64,000 nucleotides of DNA from Chryseobacterium indoltheticum (GTDB lineage: Bacteria; Bacteroidota; Bacteroidia; Flavobacteriales; Weeksellaceae), in contig NZ_CP033929.1 in NCBI RefSeq assembly GCF_003815915.1, positions 434,001-498,000 on the forward strand, written 5' to 3'. Position 1 is the first letter of the stretch. Every line of letters begins with the position of its first letter. The position numbers and the translations under genes are program-made. Of the stretch, positions 8,082 through 17,155 are shown piece after piece. The notes beneath the pieces were generated by a model that saw nothing but the letters and a program-made list of their open reading frames with translations, was not told the DNA's origin and did not search any database.

Positions 8082-9623
8082 CTAAGAACTACAAGATAAC
8101 ATTGAACATCCTGAAATATCGTCATAATTTGGAGGTCTTGTTACCGAAAATTCAGGGAAAATTTCTTCATATGGATTTTCAAGAGCTTTTGTCAGTTTTT
8201 GTAATAATTCAGTTCTACCATTATTTATTTCTTCAATACATTCAAAAAGAAGATAATTTCTGAGTAGGAATTTTGGATTTGTTTTTCTCATTAAATCTAA
8301 TGACTCTTCTTTTGAAATAGTGTTAGCTTTTAATCGAAGAGAATAAATTTGTATAAAATCTTCGAGCTTTTCAATTTTAGCATCATCCAAAAAGCCGTAA
8401 GATATTTTCTGAAAATCTGTTTTGATGTCTGAAATGCTTTCAAGTTTTTCTAAAAGATTAAATAATAAGGTATAATCAAATTGAAGTTCCTGCATCAAAC
8501 CTTGCCAGTTGATGAAAAATTCTTCATCCTCTTTTTTCAATTCATCAAAACCAAATTTTCTGCACAACATTTTATCGTGAGCCTTCCAAAAATAATTTCC
8601 GTAAGAATTTAATGTTTCTTCTAAAAACTTTTCATCTTTTATCAAAGGAAAAAGTGCGTTGGCAAGTTGCCAAAGATTCCATTGTGAGATCTGTCCCTGT
8701 TTTCCAAAAGCATATCTTCTTCCGGGTAAATCAGTTGTATTGGGTGTGAAATTAAGATCATATTCATCCATCATCGAATAAGGTCCGTAATCGATTGTTA
8801 AACCTAAAATCGACATATTATCTGTATTCATCACTCCGTGTACAAAGCCAACTCTAAACCATTCGACCATTAAATCGGCTGTTTTTGTACAGACTTCACT
8901 GAAAAAATCTTTATATTTTTGTTCGCCTTGAGAAGTTATATTTTTAAAATAATTTTTAATTGTAAAATCTGTTAGCTCGGTAAGTGTTTTTATTTCTTTC
9001 TGAGCAGACATTAATTCAAAATGCCCAAAACGAAGAAAACTTTCTGCCGTTCTTACCACGACTGCGCCTTTTTCGTTCTGAGGGTTTCCGCTGTACATCA
9101 TGTCTCGCACAACTTCTTCACCTGTAAAACATAAACTCAAAGCTCTTGTTGTCGGGATTCCCAAATGATGCATTGCTTCACTCATCAGATATTCACGAAC
9201 GGAAGATCTTAGAACGGCTCTTCCATCTGCGTGACGGGAATAAGGTGTTGCTCCGGCTCCTTTCCATTGAATTTCGTTTGTTTCCCCTGCTTCATTAGTG
9301 ATTTCTCCAGCAAGAATTGCACGGCCGTCTCCTAATTGGCCTGCCCAGTTTCCAAATTGATGCCCTGCGTAAGCGGTAGAATAAGTTTTTACATTTTTGG
9401 GTAAATTGGTTGCCGCTAAAAAATTAAGATCATCTTTATTGAATTTTCCCAAACCTATTTCTTCTGAAAGTTTTTCATTAAAAATAATCAATTCAGGATT
9501 TTCAAAGCCAACCGGATCAACGGTTGAAAAAAGAACTTTTGGGGTATTTCGCTGAATAGTATTCCCTGAAAAATCTCCTGGAAAAATCTCGGTAAAAGGC
9601 TGGGTAATCTTGTCGATATTCAT
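8082..9623 (-). CDS. selO: Protein adenylyltransferase SelO (YdiU family)
   Basis: A 513-residue SelO/YdiU pseudokinase. Family members transfer AMP from ATP to Ser, Thr or Tyr of target proteins and act in redox stress. Visible signatures: AGHQFGNWAGQLGDGRA, EIQWKGAGATPYSRHADGRA, VRTAESFLRFGHFE, GFVHGVMNTDNMSILG and the metal-binding IDYGPYSMMDEYD. The protein ends CSMLSCSS, with cysteine at the third-last position where eukaryotic SelO has selenocysteine; bacterial forms normally have Cys. Length is usual. It is a single-gene unit. A -7 element ends only four bases before the ATG. Confidence 0.95.
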   Translation of the reverse strand: MNIDKITQPFTEIFPGDFSGNTIQRNTPKVLFSTVDPVGFENPELIIFNEKLSEEIGLGKFNKDDLNFLAATNLPKNVKTYSTAYAGHQFGNWAGQLGDGRAILAGEITNEAGETNEIQWKGAGATPYSRHADGRAVLRSSVREYLMSEAMHHLGIPTTRALSLCFTGEEVVRDMMYSGNPQNEKGAVVVRTAESFLRFGHFELMSAQKEIKTLTELTDFTIKNYFKNITSQGEQKYKDFFSEVCTKTADLMVEWFRVGFVHGVMNTDNMSILGLTIDYGPYSMMDEYDLNFTPNTTDLPGRRYAFGKQGQISQWNLWQLANALFPLIKDEKFLEETLNSYGNYFWKAHDKMLCRKFGFDELKKEDEEFFINWQGLMQELQFDYTLLFNLLEKLESISDIKTDFQKISYGFLDDAKIEKLEDFIQIYSLRLKANTISKEESLDLMRKTNPKFLLRNYLLFECIEEINNGRTELLQKLTKALENPYEEIFPEFSVTRPPNYDDISGCSMLSCSS

Positions 9624-9627
9624 AGTT

Positions 9628-9635
9628 CAAAGATA
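9628..9635 (-). promoter_or_regulatory. Putative -7 element directly at the selO start
   Basis: The minus strand reads TATCTTTG, a full TAnnTTTG match, with its last base four bases from the start codon. If used, the transcript would start at or next to the ATG. The match could be chance in AT-rich DNA. Confidence 0.35.
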
Positions 9636-9655
9636 TTAAAAGAAAGAAACAAAAA

Positions 9656-9680
9656 AGACCTTTCAGTAATTGAAAGGTCT
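9656..9680 (-). terminator. Intrinsic terminator of the ricT-gldH-PBP1A operon
   Basis: A perfect 10-bp stem AGACCTTTCA/TGAAAGGTCT with a 5-base loop is followed on the minus strand by a run of T. It lies 20 bases past the PBP1A stop. Confidence 0.8.
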
Positions 9681-9700
9681 TATGATGATTATAAAGAAAT

Positions 9701-12082
9701 TTATTTATTAAAATCTATATCTTCACTGGTGTTCAAATGTTCATTTACATTTTCTTCTTTTTTACCAGAGTTATTTTTCGGTCCTGTGTCTGCAGGGCGT
9801 GGGTTTTTTAGGTCGTCGATGGTTTGTAATCCTCCATCGTCACCGTATCCTCCACTTAGCCCCTGAAGGTTTGAGCATCCGTCTTTCCAATCAAGAGGTT
9901 TTACAAATTTATCGTCTGGTGATATTTTTAAGCTTTTATCGGCCCATACTTTTTTCATAAATATTGCCCAGATTGGTAATGCCATTTTTGCTCCCTGACC
10001 TTCTCCTGTTCCAAAGAAGTGGGTTGCTCTGTCTTCCCAGCCAACCCAAGCTCCGGTTGCCAGTTTTGGAGTGATCCCCATAAACCAACCGTCTGAGTTA
10101 TTCTGAGTCGTTCCTGTTTTAGCAGCAATTTCAATGTTTTTAGAGACTCCTCGTCTTCCTAATTCTCCTGAAGCGGTACCATATTGAGCAACACCTTTCA
10201 TCAATTCGATCATGGTGTAAGCATAATTAGGATTCATCACTTCTTTCGGTTCTGAGATTACTTCTTTTATCACTCTTCCGTTTACGTCTTCAATTCTCCA
10301 GATCATCTCCGGTTTGTTGTAATTTCCGTAATTGGCAAATGTACTATAAGCTCCAAGCATTTCATAAATTGTAATATCAGAAGCCCCTAAAGCCATCGGT
10401 AAACTTGTAGAAATTTCTTCAGTTACCCCTAAATCTCTGGCAGTCTGAATTACACTTTGCGTTCCTGTCATTTCAGCTAATCTTAATGCGACAGGGTTTT
10501 GGGAGTGTGCTAAAGCATCTTTTAATGTTAACATTCCACCTCTTCCCGGTACGTGATAGCTTCCTTTGTTGAAACTGGCATTTGATATAGTCGAACATGG
10601 GGTTAAACCTAATTTCATAATCGCAGTTGCGTAAACGAAAGGTTTAAAAGTAGATCCTACCTGTCTTTTTCCTTGTTTGATGTGATCGTACTGGAAATGC
10701 TGCCAGTCGATTCCTCCAACCCAGGCTTTAATCTCTCCAGTTCCGGGAACCATAGACATCAAACCTGCCTGTGCAATTTGTTTGTGCCATCTTATAGAAT
10801 CCCAAGGGCTCATTTCAACCTCTTCTTCACCAGCCCAGGTAAATCTTGACATTTTTATAGGCTTGCGGAATTCCATTAGTATTGAATCTTCAGAAACTCC
10901 GGCTCTGTTCAGTTGCTTGTAACGACCGGTTCTTTTTACCGCCTGCATCATTATTTTATTTGCTTGCTGATCATTGAGGTAGTAAAACGGTCTGTTTTTT
11001 CTGCCTCTCTGCTCTGCATCAAATCTTTTTTGAAGATCAGTTAAATGTTCTTTGATAGACTCTTCGGCATATTTCTGCATTTTTGAATCAAGCGTAACAT
11101 ATATTTTTAATCCGTCTTTAAATAGATTTAATTTTTTACCGGTTTCTTTTTCGTAATCAGTTAAATAATTATCGATTTCCTTTTTTAAATAGAATTTATA
11201 ATAGGCTGAATAATCATCTGTGATATTTTTTATAGGACGATAATCTGTAGTAATCGGCGTTGCTACAGCTTTGTCGTACGTTGCCTGATCTACATAACCG
11301 GTTTCAAGCATTTGAGATAGTACAACATCTCTTCTTCTTTTTGCACGGTCAGGATTTCTTAACGGATTATTTGCAATCGGGGCTTCAAGCATTGATACAA
11401 ATACTGCTGCTTCCGGAAGCGTAAGTTGTGACGTTGTTTTATTAAAATAAATTTTAGACGCCATCTCAACACCGTTTGCGTTGTATGTGAAATCAAACTT
11501 GTTGAAATATAAAGTGATAATTTCCTCTTTGGTATATCTCTTTTCCAAACTTACGGCAACCACCCATTCTTTAAGCTTTTGAATTGCTCTTTTTACAGGG
11601 TTTTTTGAAGGCTCTTTTGTAAATAAAAGTTTGGCCAGCTGTTGCGTAATCGTAGAACCTCCACCTCGGTCACCACCATATCGTACTGCTCTCAAAATTG
11701 ATTTTAAATCAATCCCGGAGTGTTCTTTAAAACGCTCATCTTCTTTTGCCTGAAGTGCATAAATAAGATACGGAGGCAAATCTTTGTACTGAATTGGCTG
11801 CGTTTTTTCTTTCTCAAATTTACCTAAAAGAACTCCGTCTGATGAATAAATTTGGGATGCAACATAAATATCGGGATTTTCAAGCTCTTTTACATCGGGC
11901 ATTTCACCAAGAAAACCTTGGGAAACTGCAAAGAAAAGTCCTGAAATACCTAAAATTACTGCAATAAGCCCAATCCAGATGAATTTTACCCATCTTTTCC
12001 AGGCAGAATTTTTAGCGCCTTTTTTAGGAGGAAGCGGGAAAGTCTTTCCCTTATTTCCTGTATTTTGTTTGTTTTCTTCCAT
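9701..12082 (-). CDS. mrcA: Bifunctional penicillin-binding protein 1A (transglycosylase/transpeptidase)
   Basis: A 793-residue class A penicillin-binding protein that polymerises and crosslinks peptidoglycan. A short cytoplasmic N-terminus and one transmembrane helix (about 33-53) precede a GT51 transglycosylase domain with catalytic Glu114 in KEDERFKEHSG and GGSTITQQLAK at 141-151. The transpeptidase domain has Ser477 in STFK, SQN at 527-529 and KTGTT at 655-659. Residues after about 730 form a Gly/Asn/Lys-rich tail. It is third in an operon with ricT and gldH, six bases after gldH. The symbol follows the enterobacterial name; ponA is also used. Confidence 0.93.
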   Translation of the reverse strand: MEENKQNTGNKGKTFPLPPKKGAKNSAWKRWVKFIWIGLIAVILGISGLFFAVSQGFLGEMPDVKELENPDIYVASQIYSSDGVLLGKFEKEKTQPIQYKDLPPYLIYALQAKEDERFKEHSGIDLKSILRAVRYGGDRGGGSTITQQLAKLLFTKEPSKNPVKRAIQKLKEWVVAVSLEKRYTKEEIITLYFNKFDFTYNANGVEMASKIYFNKTTSQLTLPEAAVFVSMLEAPIANNPLRNPDRAKRRRDVVLSQMLETGYVDQATYDKAVATPITTDYRPIKNITDDYSAYYKFYLKKEIDNYLTDYEKETGKKLNLFKDGLKIYVTLDSKMQKYAEESIKEHLTDLQKRFDAEQRGRKNRPFYYLNDQQANKIMMQAVKRTGRYKQLNRAGVSEDSILMEFRKPIKMSRFTWAGEEEVEMSPWDSIRWHKQIAQAGLMSMVPGTGEIKAWVGGIDWQHFQYDHIKQGKRQVGSTFKPFVYATAIMKLGLTPCSTISNASFNKGSYHVPGRGGMLTLKDALAHSQNPVALRLAEMTGTQSVIQTARDLGVTEEISTSLPMALGASDITIYEMLGAYSTFANYGNYNKPEMIWRIEDVNGRVIKEVISEPKEVMNPNYAYTMIELMKGVAQYGTASGELGRRGVSKNIEIAAKTGTTQNNSDGWFMGITPKLATGAWVGWEDRATHFFGTGEGQGAKMALPIWAIFMKKVWADKSLKISPDDKFVKPLDWKDGCSNLQGLSGGYGDDGGLQTIDDLKNPRPADTGPKNNSGKKEENVNEHLNTSEDIDFNK

Positions 12083-12088
12083 GTATAA

Positions 12089-12550
12089 TTACGGTTTAGC
12101 CGTTTCTACTTTTATACCTAAGTCTTCAATCCCCGGAAGATTATCGTTTCTCATTGCCTGAGCAACGGCAATTTCATAATTGCCTTTTTCCGGGAATTTA
12201 TAATTCAATTTATACTGAAACAAAGTTTCTTTCGTCTCTCCAAATCCTGTTCCCAGCCACTCGCCGTTCGGTTTTGCCAAAATATAATTTAAAGTATCCG
12301 TTTGCTTGGCTTTGGTTTTAGGATTGGTAAGGTTAACAATGAATCTTATATTACTGTAAGGATATTCATTATTATTCCTTACAACAAATATAAGATTTTT
12401 AGGATTTTGCGGATCCGAAATTTCAAGATTAAATTTTTGTTCGGTCCTCTTATTCCATTTATTATCAACGTTATTCATAATAACGTCGTCTTCGGGAGCA
12501 TTGCAGCTTACCAAGAAAATAAGGAGAAAAAGTCCTGAAATTTTATGCAT
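12089..12550 (-). CDS. gldH: Gliding motility lipoprotein GldH
   Basis: From the ATG at 12548-12550 the product is 153 residues. It has a lipoprotein signal (FLLIFLVSCN, lipid Cys16) and a body with NIRFIVNLTNPKTKAKQTDTL and LGTGFGETKETLFQYK, matching GldH. GldH is an outer-envelope lipoprotein needed for gliding in Flavobacterium and linked to T9SS function. A longer frame starting at 12628 would put a basic 26-residue leader before the signal peptide and is unlikely. The start overlaps the last codons of ricT by eight bases, indicating translational coupling. Confidence 0.88.
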   Translation of the reverse strand: MHKISGLFLLIFLVSCNAPEDDVIMNNVDNKWNKRTEQKFNLEISDPQNPKNLIFVVRNNNEYPYSNIRFIVNLTNPKTKAKQTDTLNYILAKPNGEWLGTGFGETKETLFQYKLNYKFPEKGNYEIAVAQAMRNDNLPGIEDLGIKVETAKP

Positions 12551-13979
12551 TATTATCTTTTTTTGGAGGAAATTTCTTTTTAAACTTCTTTTTGGGTTGT
12601 TGATTTTCTGGTTTTTTTTCAACATCATTATTTACTGCGACAGGTTTTTCCGTTTGTGGTTTCTGCTGCTGCGGTTTTTGAGGCCTTTGACTATTATTTT
12701 GTGTAGGCTTCTGGCTTTTTTCAGGTCTTTGCTGGCGTTCAGGTCTTTCTGTTCTTTCGCCTTTATCAGCTCTGTCCTGTGGTTTTTCGGTATTGTTTTC
12801 CGGTCTGGGCTTTCTAGGTCCCTGATTTTGATTGTTGTTTGGTCTGTTTTGATTCTGATTTCCCTGGTTTCTGTTTTTGTTGAAACCTCTGTTCTTCTTT
12901 TCAAAACGATCTACACTGTTTTCCTGAATTAAATCTACTGTTTTTACAGAAATTTCAGGCTGTTTCAAATCTTCAAGAGGTAACGTTTTTTCACCTCTTT
13001 TGTTTTGTGAAATCATTTTTTTTACCAAATCTACATCGAAATCATACCACGCCATTGAACTGTCGACGTATGCAAACCACATTTTCTTTTTGAAAACATC
13101 AATTTTTATACAGAAAGCTCTTCCTTTTTCGGTATCAATCATGGTTGAAGAAGAAGGGAAGTGGCTTAATGCATCAAGATAACTGTCTAATTCATAGTTT
13201 AGACAACATTTAAGTTTACCACATTGCCCCGCCAGTTTTTGAGGGTTGATGCTCAATTGCTGATATCTTGCCACATTGGTATTTACCGATCTGAAATCTG
13301 TTAACCAGGTTGAGCAGCATAATTCTCTTCCACAAGATCCAATTCCGCCTACTTTTGCAGCTTCCTGTCTGAAACCGATTTGTTTCATATCGATTTTTGT
13401 ACGGAAAGCTCCTGCAAATTCTTTAATCAACATTCTGAAATCCACACGGTTGTCGGCGGTGTAATAGAATGTTACTTTAGAAGAGTCGCCTTGGTATTCC
13501 ACATCAGTAATCTTCATTTCAAGACCTAATCTGTGAGATATTTTTCTGGCTTCTATTTTTACATTTTCTTCTTTTTTTCGGGCTTCCTGCCAAACTTCAA
13601 TGTCTTTTTGGTTGGCTAGCCTATATATTTTTAGCGGGTTTTCTTCTGAAGCTCTTTTTTTCTTCATCTGAATTTTCACTAGTTCACCTGTGAGGCTTAC
13701 TACGCCTACATCATGTCCCGGACTAGATTCTACTGTTACAACGCTACCTATATGTAAAGGAATATTATTTACATTTTTATAAAATAATTTTCTGTCATTT
13801 TTAAATCTAACTTCTACAAAATCACACCTGTTTGATGCAGGGTTTTGTACGTTAGACAGCCAATCGAAAACACTTAATTTATAACTATTACCGCAGGTAT
13901 TTACACTTTCACAGCCATTCGCAGATTTTGTTCCGCAAGAATGTGCAGAATCGCCGGATGTTTTACATCCACAACTCAT
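12543..13979 (-). CDS. ricT: PSP1-domain protein RicT (YaaT-like) with basic disordered tail
   Basis: A 478-residue protein. Residues about 55-330 form the PSP1/RicT core with cysteines in GIGSCGRELCCS (216-222) and GQCGKLKCCLNYE (253-259), which in Bacillus RicT help bind Fe-S clusters in the RicA-RicF-RicT complex that affects RNase Y and development. The role in Bacteroidota is not established. The N-terminus adds five cysteines (3, 5, 15, 23, 29). Residues from about 360 are low complexity, rich in Asn, Gln, Pro, Arg and Lys, and probably disordered; such tails often bind RNA, but that is inference. It opens the operon with gldH and PBP1A. Confidence 0.85.
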   Translation of the reverse strand: MSCGCKTSGDSAHSCGTKSANGCESVNTCGNSYKLSVFDWLSNVQNPASNRCDFVEVRFKNDRKLFYKNVNNIPLHIGSVVTVESSPGHDVGVVSLTGELVKIQMKKKRASEENPLKIYRLANQKDIEVWQEARKKEENVKIEARKISHRLGLEMKITDVEYQGDSSKVTFYYTADNRVDFRMLIKEFAGAFRTKIDMKQIGFRQEAAKVGGIGSCGRELCCSTWLTDFRSVNTNVARYQQLSINPQKLAGQCGKLKCCLNYELDSYLDALSHFPSSSTMIDTEKGRAFCIKIDVFKKKMWFAYVDSSMAWYDFDVDLVKKMISQNKRGEKTLPLEDLKQPEISVKTVDLIQENSVDRFEKKNRGFNKNRNQGNQNQNRPNNNQNQGPRKPRPENNTEKPQDRADKGERTERPERQQRPEKSQKPTQNNSQRPQKPQQQKPQTEKPVAVNNDVEKKPENQQPKKKFKKKFPPKKDNNA

Positions 13980-14000
13980 ATTATAATTTATTTAATCTTG

Positions 14001-14029
14001 CAAATTTATTGATTTTTATCTTTATACAA
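14001..14029 (-). promoter_or_regulatory. Promoter of the ricT-gldH-PBP1A operon
   Basis: On the minus strand TTG (14029-14027) is followed after 18 bases by TAAATTTG (14008-14001), a good Bacteroidota promoter. The ricT ATG begins 21 bases further on. Confidence 0.6.
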
Positions 14030-14229
14030 TTCCAAATGTACTAAATATTAATTTTTGAAATTGTTTAATATTAAACATGGTAAGAAATAAGGATTTATTT
14101 TTATTTTAAGAGCTTGTGATTGAGTATGTTATTTAGCTTTATATAGGGGATGCTATTTTAAACATAGTTTTCTTTTGCTGTTAAGTTTAAAATTTTAAGA
14201 TTTATTAACAGACGTAAACAAAATAATTT

Positions 14230-14237
14230 TATATTTG
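14230..14237 (+). promoter_or_regulatory. Putative -7 element for the FadL-like gene
   Basis: TATATTTG matches TAnnTTTG and lies 19 bases before the ATG. No -33 TTG is seen at the expected place. Confidence 0.45.
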
Positions 14238-14256
14238 GGTTATATAATAATAGTCT

Positions 14257-15495
14257 ATGAAAAAAATATTAATATCAACTGCTTTATTGGCTGGGGTTTT
14301 ATCTTATGCGGGAGGCTTTAGAGTTTCTTTGCAAGGGGTTAAACAGTTGGCAATGGCACACACGAGTGCTCATGCTGACGATGCGAGTGTTGCATTCTTT
14401 AATCCGGCAGGTATGTCATTCATTCCTTCTAAACTAAGTATTGTAGCTGGAGGTTTTGGAGCAAGTAATAAAGTTACTTTTCAAAATTTAAATACTTTAC
14501 AAAGTACTGAGACCGATAATCCGCTGGGTACACCGATTTATGCTGCAATAGCGTATAAGCCTATTGATAAACTATCGATTGGTTTCAGTTTTTCTACGCC
14601 TTTTGGCAGTACCATTCAGTATCCTTACGATTGGGAAGGAAGAGAAATGGTACAGAAGCTGGAGCTGAAAAGTTATTATTTCCAGCCTATGGTTTCCGTG
14701 AAAATGGCCGATTGGCTTTCTTTTGGGGCAAGTTATATCTACGCCAGAGGATCGGTAAACTGGGATAAGGCAGTTACTCAATTTGGAGGAACAGTTAATA
14801 TTAATGATGAGAAAGCAAGTGGTCATGGTTATGGTTTCGGTTTTTATTTCAGACCCGATCCAAAATTGGATGTAAGTATCGCATACCGTTCGCCTGTTGA
14901 TATGAAAGCTAAAAAAGGAACAGCTACGTTCGTGGCTCCTGCACAGACTACAGTAAATACTCTTTTAGGACTGAACGCTGCAGGACAAGATGGTTTTACA
15001 GCAACTTTGCCACTTGTAGAAGAATATACAATTGGTCTTACATATAGAGTTACACCAAAATGGTTAATTTCTGCGGATTTCAACTATCACGGTTGGGAAA
15101 GATACAGCAAGTTGACTTTAGATTTTGCTAATGCTCCAATTGGAAATCAGACAGATCCTACAATATTAGTAGCACCAAAGAATTTTAGAAATTCAAAAAC
15201 TGTAAGATTGGGAACTCAATATGCATTCACGAACATGATTTATGGTCGTTTAGGCGCTTATTATGATGAATCTCCTTACTCTGACGACAATTTCATTCCT
15301 GAAACACCATCTTTTGATTCTTTTGTGTTAACAGGAGGTTTAGGATTTAAGCTTAATAAATTCGGAGTTGACGTTGCCGGTGGTTATGCAATGCCACAAA
15401 GCAGAGATGTGAAAAATAATTACTTAGGTTTCTATGGTCAGGCAAAGGCTAAAGCATTCTATTTTGGTCTAGGTTTATCTTATAATGCTTTTTAA
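14257..15495 (+). CDS. OmpP1/FadL/TodX-family outer-membrane transporter
   Basis: A 412-residue outer-membrane beta-barrel with a signal peptide ending near Ala18. The N-terminal hatch sequence after cleavage (GGFRVSLQGVKQLAMAHTSA, then FFNPAGMSFIP) is the FadL-family signature. Alternating amphipathic strands with aromatic girdle residues continue to a C-terminal strand ending YNAF, a typical barrel-sorting end. FadL proteins import long-chain fatty acids and other hydrophobic compounds. It is followed after nine bases by an SGNH lipoprotein, so lipid or ester uptake with hydrolysis is a reasonable joint role, by inference. Confidence 0.88.
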   Translation: MKKILISTALLAGVLSYAGGFRVSLQGVKQLAMAHTSAHADDASVAFFNPAGMSFIPSKLSIVAGGFGASNKVTFQNLNTLQSTETDNPLGTPIYAAIAYKPIDKLSIGFSFSTPFGSTIQYPYDWEGREMVQKLELKSYYFQPMVSVKMADWLSFGASYIYARGSVNWDKAVTQFGGTVNINDEKASGHGYGFGFYFRPDPKLDVSIAYRSPVDMKAKKGTATFVAPAQTTVNTLLGLNAAGQDGFTATLPLVEEYTIGLTYRVTPKWLISADFNYHGWERYSKLTLDFANAPIGNQTDPTILVAPKNFRNSKTVRLGTQYAFTNMIYGRLGAYYDESPYSDDNFIPETPSFDSFVLTGGLGFKLNKFGVDVAGGYAMPQSRDVKNNYLGFYGQAKAKAFYFGLGLSYNAF

Positions 15496-15504
15496 TTTTA
15501 AATT

Positions 15505-17070
15505 ATGAAAAAAATAATAATATCTACAATAGCTGTTTCGGCACTTCTTTTTACAGTAAGTTGTAATACAGATTTTGATACTGATGTAGAAGACATCGTT
15601 GTAACGAAAGGCGAAGCAGATTTCTCTAATTATGTTGCCTTGGGAAATTCCCTTACGTCTGGTTATAGAGATGGGACACTTTACAGTGATGGTCAGAACG
15701 AATCTTATCCTAGTATGCTTGCAATGCAAATGAAACTTGCAGGTGGCGGAGCATTTAAACAGCCATTGATGCCTAATAATGTTGGAGGATTTACAAACTT
15801 ACCAGGTTTTCCGGGAAAACTCGTTTTAAAAATGGTTAATGGAGCTTTAGCTCCTGTTGCTTCTCCTGCCGCTGCTGCTTTAGATAATGTGGCTGCCGGT
15901 AGACCGTATAATAATATGGGAGTTCCGGGCGCAAAATCTTTCCATCTTGTAGCTCCAAATTACGGAAGTGCTGCAGGCTTGCTTACAGGAACTGCAAATC
16001 CTTACTTTGTAAGATTTGCTTCTTCAGCAACGACAAGTGTTCTAGCAGATGCAATGGTTCAAAAGCCAACTTTTTTCTCTCTTTGGATTGGAAATAATGA
16101 CGTGTTGTCGTATGCAACAAATGGTGGAACCAACTCGCAAACTACAGGGGGAGTTACTACATATACTGCAGCAACAGTTCAGAACGGTAATACCAATCCG
16201 GCTACATACAGATCAAACGATATTTCGGATGCTAATGTGGTAGCAGGCTCTATAAAAGGTGTTCTTGATGGGTTGAAAAGTGTAGGATCTACAAAAGGTA
16301 TTATTGCAAATATTCCTGATGTTACCAATATCCCGTTTTTTACAAGAGTTCCTTATAATGCTATACCTTTAGACGCAGCAAAGGCACAGTCTTTAAATAC
16401 TCAGCTTTATGGACCTTTAAAAGCAGCGCTTACTGCATTTGGACAAGGTGATAGAATTAATCCTGTTGTAGCAGGAAATAATCCGGTGCTTATTATTGAT
16501 AACAAATTAGCTAATCTTTCGGCACAGCTTACCGCTGCACTTACTGCAGGTGGGGTTCCGGCATCTCAGGCAGCATTTATAGGAAACGCTTTCGGAAGAG
16601 CACGTCAGGCAAAACCTGGAGAATTAATGCTTCTTACCTCAAGTTCGTTGTTAGGTTTGGATGCAACAACAAATCAAGCTGCTACACCATCTTCTGTATT
16701 TATTTACGGAGCAAGTTTCCCAATAGGAGATCAGTATTCATTAACGACAGATGAAGTGAAAAATATTTCTACTGCTGTTAAAGCTTACAATACATCTATC
16801 AGAGCTATGGCAGATTCGTATGGTTTAGCTTTTGTGGATATGAATGCAAAAATGACTGAATTAAATTCTAAATCAGGAATTTCTTGGAATGGCGTAAGAT
16901 ATACAGCTACTTTTGTTACTGGTGGTACCTTCTCTTTAGATGGAGTTCACCTTACAGGAAGAGGGTATGCAGTCGTTGCGAATGAATTTATTAAGTCAAT
17001 TAATAAAAAGTATAATTCTACTTTACCCCAGGTAGATCCTAATAAATACTCAGGAGTTACATTTCCTTAA
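15505..17070 (+). CDS. SGNH/GDSL-family hydrolase lipoprotein
   Basis: A 521-residue lipoprotein (LLFTVSCN, lipid Cys20). SGNH hydrolase blocks are visible: VALGNSLTSG with the nucleophile Ser49 (block I), SLWIGNNDVL (block III Asn) and SLDGVHLTGRG near residue 475 (block V Asp and His). These enzymes hydrolyse esters or lipids. The region about 280-430 is an insertion rich in Ala and Thr. It shares the transcript with the upstream FadL-like channel and ends at a strong terminator. The substrate cannot be told from sequence. Confidence 0.85.
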   Translation: MKKIIISTIAVSALLFTVSCNTDFDTDVEDIVVTKGEADFSNYVALGNSLTSGYRDGTLYSDGQNESYPSMLAMQMKLAGGGAFKQPLMPNNVGGFTNLPGFPGKLVLKMVNGALAPVASPAAAALDNVAAGRPYNNMGVPGAKSFHLVAPNYGSAAGLLTGTANPYFVRFASSATTSVLADAMVQKPTFFSLWIGNNDVLSYATNGGTNSQTTGGVTTYTAATVQNGNTNPATYRSNDISDANVVAGSIKGVLDGLKSVGSTKGIIANIPDVTNIPFFTRVPYNAIPLDAAKAQSLNTQLYGPLKAALTAFGQGDRINPVVAGNNPVLIIDNKLANLSAQLTAALTAGGVPASQAAFIGNAFGRARQAKPGELMLLTSSSLLGLDATTNQAATPSSVFIYGASFPIGDQYSLTTDEVKNISTAVKAYNTSIRAMADSYGLAFVDMNAKMTELNSKSGISWNGVRYTATFVTGGTFSLDGVHLTGRGYAVVANEFIKSINKKYNSTLPQVDPNKYSGVTFP

Positions 17071-17093
17071 TCGGAGATAAAAATAAATAATAG

Positions 17094-17120
17094 AAACCAC
17101 AGGATTGATTCTTGTGGTTT
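17094..17120 (+). terminator. Intrinsic terminator of the FadL-SGNH operon
   Basis: AAACCACA (17094-17101) pairs with TGTGGTTT (17113-17120) and is followed by a run of T. The prs promoter begins inside the hairpin. Confidence 0.8.
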
Positions 17121-17133
17121 TTTTTTAAATTTG
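17105..17133 (+). promoter_or_regulatory. Putative promoter of prs-rplY
   Basis: TTG at 17105-17107, 18 bases, then TAAATTTG at 17126-17133; the prs ATG follows 22 bases later. The -33 part sits in the loop of the preceding terminator. Confidence 0.5.
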
Positions 17134-17155
17134 CAAAATCTTTTAAAAAGTAAAA

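Noticed and set aside
12501..12932. Plus-strand open frame of 143 codons over the ricT tail and gldH start
   Set aside because: It mirrors the low-complexity Lys/Asn/Gln tail of ricT; its Phe/Leu-rich product is an artefact of the reverse strand.
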